Part shown: piece by piece, positions 1 to 7,800 of the stretch
How positions within the stretch are numbered: position 1 is the first letter of the stretch
How the letters are laid out: each line of letters opens with the position of its first letter
The notes under the pieces: generated by a model
Databases searched by the model: none
Seen by the model: only the letters and a program-made list of their open reading frames with translations
Told to the model about the DNA's origin: nothing
NCBI GenBank assembly: GCA_003526435.1
Contig: DPWF01000095.1
Coordinates: 738-9,419 of the forward strand
DNA length: 8,682 bases
From: Chitinophagaceae bacterium
Lineage (GTDB): Bacteria > Bacteroidota > Bacteroidia > Chitinophagales > Chitinophagaceae
Direction of reading: 5' to 3'
Position numbers and translations under genes: made by a program

Positions 1-1
1 T

Positions 2-481
2 CTCTCACTAATCTCTGGTCGTAACCCGGAACTACTTATTGGTCAGCATGTAATCAGCGCCCCTTTTGTAAAAAAGAGCGGACTGGAAATTATGCCCACG
101 GGTTATATGGTGATTGATGGCGGTGCCCCTACAACTGTTTCCTATATTTCTAATGCTACTCCGATACCAGCCGATAAAAATGAAATAGCCATGTGTACAG
201 CCATGGCCGGTGAAATGCTGGGTATGAAACTGATTTATATGGATGCCGGCAGTGGTGCCAAACGCCCCATCAACGAAACCATGATTGAAAAAGTAGCGCG
301 TCATATTGAAGCTCCCTTAATTATTGGTGGTGGTATTACCGATCCTGAAAAGGCATATCGCAACTGTAAAGCCGGGGCCGATGTAATTGTGGTGGGCAAT
401 GCCATTGAAAAAGATTCTTCACTCATTAAAGAAATGAGTGCGGCCATTCATAGCAGTGCCACTGTTCAGCAGAATGGCTGA
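2..481 (+). CDS. Geranylgeranylglyceryl phosphate synthase family protein (5' truncated)
   Basis: The gene is cut by the window start; the frame is open from base 2 and 159 residues are visible before a TGA. Family enzymes usually have about 230-250 residues, so roughly the first third is missing. The family are TIM-barrel prenyltransferases that join a polyprenyl diphosphate to sn-glycerol-1-phosphate, making an ether-linked lipid precursor. Visible family signatures, numbered in the fragment, are SGRNPELLIG (5-14), PTGYMVIDGG (32-41), LIYMDAGSGAK (77-87), the phosphate-binding loop LIIGGGITDPE (106-116) and ADVIVVGNAIEKD (126-138). The last two resemble the C-terminal phosphate-gripping loops of TIM barrels. 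The C-terminus (SSATVQQNG) is an ordinary tail, so this end is complete. Chain length of the prenyl substrate cannot be read from the fragment. In the cytosol it would act at the membrane surface. The next downstream gene on the same strand is a pseudogene. Confidence 0.92.
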   Translation, partial: LSLISGRNPELLIGQHVISAPFVKKSGLEIMPTGYMVIDGGAPTTVSYISNATPIPADKNEIAMCTAMAGEMLGMKLIYMDAGSGAKRPINETMIEKVARHIEAPLIIGGGITDPEKAYRNCKAGADVIVVGNAIEKDSSLIKEMSAAIHSSATVQQNG

Positions 482-594
482 TTACCGAACGAGTACCCAT
501 ACCTTACCACTAATACAGGCAGCGAAACAAAAGATTCATCAGTAGTAATTACTGATAAATTGTTGTTTCCTTTTCTGCCCGCGGGTTTTGTCAT

Positions 595-1279
595 TTGCAA
601 AAAATAACGAATGAGACCTGCACCATTATACCTTTCTGCCTGCTTTATACTTACAGATTTGTTGATTTTTATTTTGCTAGCAAAGCTGCTAAACAATCAA
701 AAATACTACTCATAATTATGCTGGTATGGCTCAGGGCACAAGGTATTATAGCCGCCACCAGATTCTACACCGATAGTAATAGCCTGCATCCCCGAATGTT
801 GGTCATGCTGCTTCCACCATTCTTGAGTATTGTGCTGTTGTTTACAACTACCTGAGGAAGATATTTTATAGACGGCTTTGACATCACCTGGCTCAAGTGG
901 TTACATGTGGTTCGCATACCCGTTGAAATAACGTTCCTGTTATTGTTTATAGAAGGACTGGTACCAAACTAATGACTTTTGAAGGAATTAATTTCGATAC
1001 TTTCTCAGGTATTACGGCACCGGTTATTGTTTATTTTGGTTATCGTAAACAACTAGGCAAATCGATTTTAATCGCCTGGAACCTTATCTGTCTGGGCTTA
1101 TTATTCAATATGGCTCATCATAGCATTCTTTCTGTACCCACGCCATTCCAACGTTTCTGATTTGAACTGTCGAATAGGGTCTTACTCATTTCCCATATGT
1201 ATTTCTGCCAGGTTTTATTGTACCATCCTTATTTTTTGCGCATTTGGTTACGATCAGAAAAATAATCTTTAATAAATAA
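595..1279 (+). pseudogene. Decayed multi-pass membrane protein gene (two stops, two frameshifts)
   Basis: Three consecutive reading-frame pieces join into one plausible membrane protein of about 228 residues. Piece one runs from 595 in one frame, is broken by TGA at 853-855, and continues in the same frame (GRYFIDGFDITWLKWLHVVR) to 969. A one-base loss at about 970-972 moves to the frame beginning MTFEGINFDTFSGITAP. That frame meets TGA at 1158-1160 and reads through to NRVLL, where a second one-base loss at about 1185-1187 leads into HFPYVFLPGFIVPSLFFAH and ends at TAA 1277-1279. The joined protein has about six hydrophobic segments, including KILLIIMLVWL, MLLPPFLSIVLLF, VEITFLLLFIEGLV, APVIVYFGY and LIAWNLICLGLLFNM. 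It resembles, from memory, a family of uncharacterised Bacteroidota integral membrane proteins with an LMTFEG..FD..SG.TAP core and a PTPFQ.F motif. The 5' end is uncertain: only TTG is available at 595, so the true start may also be lost. Neither frameshift lies in a homopolymer and flanking genes are intact, which favours real decay over sequencing error. Confidence 0.8.
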
Positions 1280-1496
1280 ATGTTGATATTCTGTATAGCT
1301 TCATCACACTTCTTCAGACAATAAACAGCAATACTAATTTAACAGATATCTGTATATATTATTCGTGTATACTGTTATCTGCTATTGAACAGTCGTTCCT
1401 AAATGTGAGAATCTTGTAAGATTTAAAAGGAAATATGTAAGTATTCTGAAATCCACAGTGGTCAAATTGCATAGGTATCCCTTTAAACAAAATTAA
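1280..1496. other. AT-rich intergenic region before the kinase gene
   Basis: This 217-nt stretch separates the pseudogene from the histidine kinase and is AT-rich. It contains no credible ORF. It holds a perfect 12-bp palindrome, ACAGATATCTGT, at 1342-1353, of a size expected by chance in a window this long. I found no exact match to the Bacteroidota promoter consensus (TTG, about 19 nt, TAnnTTTG). The promoter for the kinase and AraC genes presumably lies here because the upstream gene is dead, but I cannot place it. Confidence 0.4.
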
Positions 1497-2744
1497 ATGG
1501 CCAAAAAAGGCAGTATTACATATATTAAAAATGACGAATCAACGATTCCGAGGGCTTTAAAGAAAGTGGATATCCCAACTGCCGAGTTTTATAGTCAGGT
1601 AATTGACAGCTTACTCGACTATGCCATTTTCACGATTGATAATGAATTAACCATCAATAGCTGGAACGCCGGCGCTACCGGTATCTTTCAATATGAACCT
1701 GATGAAATTCTAGGTAAACCATTTCATACTATTTTTTCCGATACTGATATTTCAGACGGAATCCCTGAAAAAGAGGTCGAACTTTCTATTAAAGAAGGAA
1801 AGGCAACAGATAATAGATGGCATATTTGTAAAGACGGTAAGAAAATATTTGCGCATGGATTGGTATTTGCACTAACAGGAAGTGATGATGAGCCTCTAGG
1901 CTTTGTTAAAATACTAAGAGATATTACTGAAATGAAAAGAAAGGAAGATGCCATTGACATTCATGTGAAAGAACTTGAAACGCTGAATACGCATAAAGAA
2001 AGTGTGATTTCTATTCTATCTCACGACTTACGAAGTCCACTTGCCGGCTTTATCAGCTTAATCGATTATACGAAAACAAACCTTGCCGAAATAGATCAGA
2101 CTGAATTACAAGGGATTTTAGAGATTTTACACAGCTCTGCTATTACAGAATTAGAACAACTGGATCATTTAGTAGAATGGGGTAGAATAAAATATGCTTC
2201 CGAAACTTTTTTCCCTGTTCAAACTAACCTATTTCTGGCTACTAAAAAAGTGATTTCGTTACTGGTTGAAAATATACTATCAAAAAAAATAAATGTAACC
2301 ATTGATATACCATTCGATTATATTGTTTTTGCTGATACAAAAATGCTACATTCTACACTGCAGAACCTCATTTCGAATGCAATCAAATTTTCACACATAG
2401 AAGGAGCCATAACGGTTACGGTTATTAGGCAAGAGAATAGATCTGTTATTGCAGTAAAAGATACAGGAATTGGTATAGCGCCTGAAATATTGGACCAATT
2501 GTTTACACCCAGTTTAACTGCGCTGTCATCACGCAGATCAAATAATAGCAGTGCGGGTATTGGCTTATTACTATCAAAGCACCTGGTAGAAAAACATAAA
2601 GGTGAAATATGGGCAGAAAGTAAAGAGGGAGAGGGCGCCAGTTTTTTCTTCTCCTTACCCGATCAGTGCACTGCTTCCAATGAGGATCAAGAAAGCCAGA
2701 AAGATGGCATTGAAAAGAACGAAATAAATACAACAGTTAAATAA
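1497..2744 (+). CDS. Soluble PAS-domain sensor histidine kinase
   Basis: This 415-residue hybrid of a PAS sensor and histidine kinase would autophosphorylate on His and pass phosphate to a response regulator. A PAS domain spans about residues 31-145 (YAIFTIDNELTINSWNAGA ... LGFVKILRDITEMKR). A short linker with coiled-coil character leads to the dimerisation/phosphoacceptor domain, with the H-box SHDLRSPL and phosphoacceptor His176. The GHKL ATPase domain spans about 275-388. It has an N-box with N290 and N294 (NLISNAIKFS), a G1 box DTGIGI (322-327), an F-box-like LFTP (335-338) and a G2 box AGIGLLLSKHLVEKH (353-367), so all catalytic boxes are present. There is no signal peptide or membrane segment, so it should sense a cytoplasmic cue. 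No haem- or flavin-specific PAS residue is evident and the ligand is unknown. Residues 390-415 form a charged tail. ATG at 1497 is the first Met and leaves the PAS domain whole. The AraC gene follows after 45 nt on the same strand, suggesting an operon; no receiver-domain protein is encoded nearby. Confidence 0.94.
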   Translation: MAKKGSITYIKNDESTIPRALKKVDIPTAEFYSQVIDSLLDYAIFTIDNELTINSWNAGATGIFQYEPDEILGKPFHTIFSDTDISDGIPEKEVELSIKEGKATDNRWHICKDGKKIFAHGLVFALTGSDDEPLGFVKILRDITEMKRKEDAIDIHVKELETLNTHKESVISILSHDLRSPLAGFISLIDYTKTNLAEIDQTELQGILEILHSSAITELEQLDHLVEWGRIKYASETFFPVQTNLFLATKKVISLLVENILSKKINVTIDIPFDYIVFADTKMLHSTLQNLISNAIKFSHIEGAITVTVIRQENRSVIAVKDTGIGIAPEILDQLFTPSLTALSSRRSNNSSAGIGLLLSKHLVEKHKGEIWAESKEGEGASFFFSLPDQCTASNEDQESQKDGIEKNEINTTVK

Positions 2745-2789
2745 TTTATAAGCGTTAACAATTATTACTGATATTAAACTAAGCAGCAT

Positions 2790-3380
2790 TTGAAAATTCA
2801 CATTAAGTATATGGTATCGTTCCGATGTAAACTGGTAGTCATCGAGCAATTAGACAAACTGAATTTGAACTATGGAGAAGTGCTCCTGGGTGAGGTTTCC
2901 ATCAAAGGCGAAATCACTGATGAACAACGCGAAAAATTAAGGATCGGCTTACTTAAAAAAGGTCTCGAGCTTATGGATGACAAGAAAGCCATGCTAATCG
3001 AAAAAGCCAAAACGATTATAATTGAAATGATACATTATGATGAAGAACCGCCAAAAACAAATTACTCAGATTACATCAGTGAAAAATTGGGATGCAGCTA
3101 TACCTATATAGCCAATCTGTTTTCAGATGTTACTGGCACTACCATCGTAAACTATATCATAGCACACAAAATTGAAAGAGTAAAAGAGCTACTGCTATAT
3201 GATGAACTTAACCTGACCGAAATCAGTTACAAACTTCAATACAGTAGTGTTGCCCATCTATCAAATCAATTCAAAAAAATCACTGGTTTAACGCCTACCT
3301 ACTTTAAACAAATTCGCCAGTTCAGAAAAAGAATTCAACTCGAAGAAGTGGGCATTGGTGATACAGATATACCATCTTAG
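2790..3380 (+). CDS. AraC-family regulator with HMA-like N-terminal domain
   Basis: A 196-residue DNA-binding transcriptional regulator. Residues about 90-175 form the AraC-type double helix-turn-helix. The first HTH lies around YISEKLGCSYTYIANLF (95-111) and the second is LTEISYKLQYSSVAHLSNQF (142-161), followed by the family signature KKITGLTPTYFK (162-173). Residues 1-60 are not the usual AraC cupin. They look like a small beta-alpha-beta fold related to heavy-metal-associated (HMA) domains, with KIHIKYMVSFRCKLVV at the place of the metal loop; only Cys13 is present and residue 10 is Ser rather than Cys. I chose TTG at 2790 because KIHIKYMV then supplies the first beta strand. An in-frame ATG at 2811 would remove most of it and remains an alternative. 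No Shine-Dalgarno sequence decides between them. The gene follows the PAS kinase by 45 nt and probably shares its transcript. The effector and target genes are unknown, and a metal-sensing role is only a suggestion from the fold. Confidence 0.9.
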   Translation: MKIHIKYMVSFRCKLVVIEQLDKLNLNYGEVLLGEVSIKGEITDEQREKLRIGLLKKGLELMDDKKAMLIEKAKTIIIEMIHYDEEPPKTNYSDYISEKLGCSYTYIANLFSDVTGTTIVNYIIAHKIERVKELLLYDELNLTEISYKLQYSSVAHLSNQFKKITGLTPTYFKQIRQFRKRIQLEEVGIGDTDIPS

Positions 3381-3412
3381 TAAAAAATCAATCAAGGTTT
3401 AATTGTATCCTA

Positions 3413-4336
3413 TTAATGACTTCCGGCTTTCATTTCTCCTGCTGTGATGGCAATAGGCAATATATGCTGTTTGGGTGGTAACAGACAGGTGGCGAAAGCA
3501 GTAAAAGCACAAGGCGGGTTGAACGCTTTATTAAAATCAAGTACGGTCATTCCATCATCACCGGGCATTTTTGCATATAAATAACGACCGGCAGGATAAG
3601 TAGTGGTACCACTCGTTTCATCTCCGAAGACAATAAAAAGTTTATCCCCCTCTGTGAGCGCATCTAGCATATACATGGTTCCCTGGATGGTGAAATGCAA
3701 TTTACCGGGCGAGAATTGCATAATAGTCTGACCCAGCACATTTTCAATAGGAATATTTGTTTGAAGAATAGGACGTATCAGTTTTGCCTTTACCCGAAAA
3801 GACGTATCAATGTCAAAACAGGGAATTTCCTTTAATTCATTTATAGCGGGATGTTCAAGATTTCTAAAGCGAATGCCAATTCTGTCTCCCCTTCTAATCA
3901 ATGTCCAGCGATAAGATGCAAATGAAATTAGCGGTTGTTGTAAAGAATCCTGATGAAATACAACTGCTTCTTTTTTAAATACAGCATTCACTTTTATATC
4001 AATAGACTTATTAAGCATCTGTGTTACCGTATTTCCTTTCTTCTCATAATAACCTACACCTGCCGGAAATGACGGGATCGGAAAACGTATCGCATCAGTT
4101 ACTGAGCCACCAAAAGTTTGCTTCCCTTCAGATAACCAGAACAAACCGGCCAGATTAAGCCAACCAGTCTCAGATTTCAATTCTGCTATCCGGTGTTCTT
4201 TCCATTGCCTTATGTCTTCTGTATAGTTTTGTGAGCATAAACTCGTGTTATTTAGACAAATAAATACAAGAAATATCCATTTTGATACCATGGGCCAATC
4301 TACGATTTTTAGAGAAAACGATGTGAATACTCTCAT
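3413..4336 (-). CDS. Exported DUF1684 domain-containing protein
   Basis: A 307-residue member of the DUF1684 family, whose biochemical function is not established to my knowledge. Family signatures (numbered from the 4336 start) are GWLNLAGLFWL (58-68), RRGDRIGIRFR (148-158), FGDETSGTTTYPAGRYLY (237-254), LDFNKAFNPPCAF (266-278), CLLPP (284-288) and the terminal ITAGE (297-301). Two conserved-looking cysteines, C276 and C284, lie in the last motifs. The N-terminus carries a signal sequence: a hydrophobic run WIFLVFICL (20-28), then a likely cleavage region near LCSQN (33-37). The protein is therefore probably periplasmic or outer-membrane-associated. The given start is the longest. The internal ATG at 4291 (residue 16, MVSKWIFLVF) makes a more typical short signal peptide and may be the true start. 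The gene is convergent with the AraC gene (32 nt between stops) and divergent from the giant repeat-protein gene. Confidence 0.9.
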   Translation of the reverse strand: MRVFTSFSLKIVDWPMVSKWIFLVFICLNNTSLCSQNYTEDIRQWKEHRIAELKSETGWLNLAGLFWLSEGKQTFGGSVTDAIRFPIPSFPAGVGYYEKKGNTVTQMLNKSIDIKVNAVFKKEAVVFHQDSLQQPLISFASYRWTLIRRGDRIGIRFRNLEHPAINELKEIPCFDIDTSFRVKAKLIRPILQTNIPIENVLGQTIMQFSPGKLHFTIQGTMYMLDALTEGDKLFIVFGDETSGTTTYPAGRYLYAKMPGDDGMTVLDFNKAFNPPCAFTAFATCLLPPKQHILPIAITAGEMKAGSH

Positions 4337-4448
4337 ACCTGATGCCGACCTCTTATCAAATAGATACCGGCCATGTTTTTAGCTTCGTTTTACTTTGCCC
4401 CCTCAGGAATGGATTTATTGATTTTGTAAAAATTGAATGATGAATGAA

Positions 4449-4600
4449 AGATTATCAATGTGTTATGATAGTGTAAGGTGACCAGCAAGTTTTATGACTT
4501 CTATGGTACCCTGAAATAACGGGCCTCCCGAATCAATCAAAAATGGCTCATTTTTGCAGAATTCGGTCTGTTTCTTATCTTAGTAACAGATTATCAATGT
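4449..4600. repeat. 13-nt direct repeat AGATTATCAATGT, two copies
   Basis: AGATTATCAATGT occurs at 4449-4461 and again at 4588-4600, in the same orientation and 139 nt apart. Allowing one mismatch, the match extends to 17 nt (AGATTATCAATGTgTTA and AGATTATCAATGTcTTA). The copies flank the nested inverted repeat at 4528-4566. The sequence is AT-rich, so chance is possible; paired regulator-binding sites are the main alternative. Confidence 0.45.
4528..4566. repeat. Nested imperfect inverted repeat in the divergent intergenic region
   Basis: The inner arms CAAAAATG (4538-4545) and CATTTTTG (4549-4556) are perfect reverse complements around a 3-nt GCT loop. Outside a 4-nt mismatched segment on each side, CCGAAT (4528-4533) and ATTCGG (4561-4566) pair again. 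The total is 14 pairs in a symmetric 39-nt structure. It could be an operator for a dimeric regulator or an RNA/DNA hairpin. The inner stem is too AT-rich, and the position too far from either gene end, for a standard intrinsic terminator. Confidence 0.5.
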
Positions 4601-4803
4601 CTTAAGAACCTTAATCCCCCGTAAACTTTTAAGATGTGACACAGATTGCCGTGTAAATGTCATGGCAAGCGAATTATTATCTGTTGTTGGCTTCATACAG
4701 GCAGCAGGTAATAAAAAGTTTTCATCTATTATCATGACCACTGTTGTCTTTTATGAAACTATTTTTTGATATCTTTTACACCCTTACACAACCGTTGAAA
4801 CCA

Positions 4804-7800
4804 ATGACTACTGTTTTTGTGAAAGACTACATACAAAACCGGAAAAGAAAAGTGGGCAGATCCTGTTTTCTTTTGATGATTTTACTTGTATTTTCTGTTT
4901 CATATGCTTTTGGCCAGCATACGCTTACGATTTGCAGCGGTGGTAATCCTAATTTTGCACCTGCAGGTAATCCGAGTTCTTTAAGGTACACATGGGGCGT
5001 TCCTACTGTTGCCCCTGCCGGAGCAGTAGCAGTAAGCCCTCAAAATACACCACAGGTTACCGTGAATCAAACCCTGGTGAATAATACAAGTAATCCGGCG
5101 GTTGTTACTTATAATGTTGCCGTATCTGATGGTAGTAGTTTTACACTTGATGTTACTGTAAATCCAACTCCAAGGTTATCAAACAGTACAGCCACTACGA
5201 GTATTTGTAGTGGAGCAAATTTTAATTTTACAATCTCAAGTGCGACTGCAGGAACCAGTTTTAACTGGGTTCGTCCATTGTCTACAGGTATTACACCCAA
5301 TACCAACACAGGTAACGGCAATATCAGTGAAGCATTAACCAATACCGGTAGTAATCCACTTACTGCTACCTACCAGGTAACTCTCAGCGCTAATGGTTGC
5401 AACAATGTACAAAGCATTGCAGTGGTTGTTAATCCTTTACCCGCTTTAAATAGTTCATTGTTACCTGCTGATGTATGCAGTGGTTCACAATTTGTATACA
5501 ATCCTACTTCTGATCAGTCCAATATTAATTTTAACTGGAGCAGGTCTACTGTAGCTGGTATTTCCAATGCAGCAGCTACAGGCACCAACAGCCCTAACGA
5601 ATTATTAACCAATACCACACTTACGCCAATTGCAGTTCCTTATATCTATAACTTAGTAAGTACTGCTACCGGTTGTGTGAGAACACAAACCGTTACCGTA
5701 GAAGTAAATCCTTTACCTACTTTAAGCAGCAGTACTGCTAATGCTGTTATCTGTAGTGGCACTTCTTTTAATTACAATCCTGCCAGCGCTCTTGGCGGTA
5801 CATCTATTGCCTGGAGCCGTGCCACAATAGTAGGAATAAGCCCCAACTCTGGTGTGGGTAATGGTAATATCAGTGAAGTATTGGTAAACAATAGTAATCT
5901 CAATCCCGTAACTGTTACGTATGATTTTACATTGAGCAATTCAGGTTGTGTAAACAATCAAAGTTTTAATGTGCTGGTGAATCCAAGACCAACACTGAGT
6001 AGTTCTATGAACACGAATACAGTTTGCAGTGCAAGTCCATTTAATTACACACCAACATCGCTGCAATCCAATATTACATTCGCATGGAGCAGGCCATTCA
6101 CTGCAGGCATCAGTAACGCTGCAGCTACAGGAACCGATAATCCGCAGGAAGCTTTAACAAATACCACCAATAATACTATCGTAGCATTATATACTTATAC
6201 CTTAACGAATGGTATCACTGGTTGTAGCAATACACAGAATATTTTTGTTGCCGTTACACCCATACCAAGTTTATCTGATGGGGTTACATCTATTTGTAAT
6301 GGTCAGACATTTTCATATGATCCACCCGGTGCTCCTACCAACACTACTTATACCTGGACCACACCTGTAATAAGTCCTGTATTGAATATTACCGGCGGAT
6401 CTGCAAATGCTATAGAATCTCAGTATGTAAGTCAGAGTTTAAATAATGTTAGTGGTGCCAGTGCAACGGCAACCTATACAGTTACACCAAAAACAAATGG
6501 TTGTGTGGGTAATACGTTTAATGTTGTAGTTACCGTTGCTGCTGGAGCTACTCCTAATATTCCTTTGAATAGCCAGTTTGCACCTCCACCGGTGTGTAGT
6601 AATACTTTTTTCAATTACACAGCACTGAGCAGTGCAACCACTCCTACTTTTTCATGGCGAAGGTACCCTGCAGCAGGCATTACTAATACAGCCCCGGCTA
6701 CTGGAGTAGGCGCCAGTATTTCAGAACAACTGGTAAATAGCACAACAACCCCGGCTACTGTTACCTATGCTATCTACGTAACATCTGGTGGATGCACCAA
6801 TACACATTTTATTACTGCAACTGTAAATCCTGCCACTGCTTTAAGCAGCAGCTTAACACCAGCAGCTATTTGCAGCAATACACAGTTTAGTTATACCCCT
6901 ACCAGTAACACTCCTTCCACTACACAATTCAATTGGACAAGGGCGTTTGTTACAGGTATCAGTAACCTTAGTGCCAGTGGCACCAATAATCCGAATGAAC
7001 CACTTATCAATACTACCAATAACCCTATTGATGTGGTGTACACTTACAATCTTGTAACATCTGCGGGTTGTAGTAACACACAGGATGTTACCGTTCGTGT
7101 GAACCCAACACCAAGGCTTACGACTACAACACCTTCCCCAACAGAGATTTGCAGTGGAAATACTTTTTTATTCAACCCCACATCTCCCACAGCAGGTGGT
7201 CCTGTTATTTTTCAATGGACAAGGTCGGCGATTAATGGCATCAGCAATGGTAGTTCTGCCGGATTGGGTAGTGCAGAGGAAGATCTCATCAATACAGGTA
7301 TCAACCCATTAACGGTTACTTATAATTATACGACTATTGTAAGTGGATGTAGCAATACACAATCCGTTAATATTCTTGTAAAACCAGTTCCGGTTGTAAC
7401 CAATAAAACTGCCATTATCTGTAGTAATAGCAGTTTCAGTACAACAATCAGTAATATTCCCAGCGGTACTGTTTATTCATGGGGTGTACCAACAAGCTCA
7501 CCTGCAGGTGCTGTTACAGGTGGCACTTCAGGTACTTTACAAACTTCAATAGGACAGCAACTTTTTAATACCAGCATTGATCCGGGCAATTTGTTTTATA
7601 CAGTTACCCCTTCAGCCAATGGTTGTACTGGTTTGAATTTTACAGTAGCTGTTACGGTGAATCCTGCACCTGTAGCGTCAAGTGTTACTTTACCTGCGAT
7701 TTGCAGTGGCACTTCTTTTAACTATACACCACCCGGTATTCAAAGTGGCACATTATATTCCTGGGGTAATGCTACACAGAATCCTGTATCTACCATTACA

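Larger units (their letters stand above)
4337..4803. other. Divergent intergenic region with no gene
   Basis: These 467 nt lie between the leftward DUF1684 gene and the rightward repeat-protein gene and should hold promoters for both. No ORF of credible length or composition is present. Visible structure consists of a nested inverted repeat at 4528-4566 and a 13-nt direct repeat at 4449-4461 and 4588-4600. Near the right end, 4760-4768 reads TATTTTTTG, one T longer than the Bacteroidota -7 consensus TAnnTTTG, and I see no properly spaced TTG for it. I therefore do not call a promoter. The right-hand edge depends on the start of the next gene: an in-frame ATG at 4753 would shorten the region to 416 nt. 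Confidence 0.6.

Noticed and set aside
32..304. Minus-strand ORF opposite the GGGP synthase gene
   Set aside because: The plus strand here encodes recognisable family motifs; the minus-strand translation resembles nothing and is a shadow.
466..696. Minus-strand ORF of 76 codons after the synthase gene
   Set aside because: It overlaps the end of the synthase and the start of the pseudogene, and its product shows no recognisable motif. A small real gene cannot be fully excluded.
1342..1353. Perfect palindrome ACAGATATCTGT upstream of the kinase
   Set aside because: About two 12-bp palindromes are expected by chance in a window this size, and nothing else marks the site.
1724..1960. Minus-strand ORF inside the kinase gene
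   Set aside because: It lies antisense to the PAS domain and has no independent support.
2503..2849. Two overlapping minus-strand ORFs at the kinase 3' end and the gap before the AraC gene
   Set aside because: Both lie mostly antisense to conserved kinase or AraC codons. The hydrophobic translation reflects AT-rich sequence.
3381..3412. Bidirectional terminator between the convergent AraC and DUF1684 genes
   Set aside because: The 32-nt gap is AT-rich but shows no stable stem; termination may occur otherwise.
4637..4662. TGACA...TGTCA inverted pair as a CRP-like or other operator
   Set aside because: The half-sites are only 5 nt with a 16-nt spacer and do not match a known consensus.
4744..4777. 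Bacteroidota-type promoter for the giant gene
   Set aside because: TATTTTTTG and TATCTTTT are near but not exact -7 matches, and the nearest TTG is at the wrong spacing (13 or 23 nt).
5109..5342. Minus-strand hydrophobic ORF in the repeat array
   Set aside because: A similar antisense ORF appears at 5772-5957 in another repeat. Both are the reverse complement of Val/Thr/Asn-rich repeat codons.
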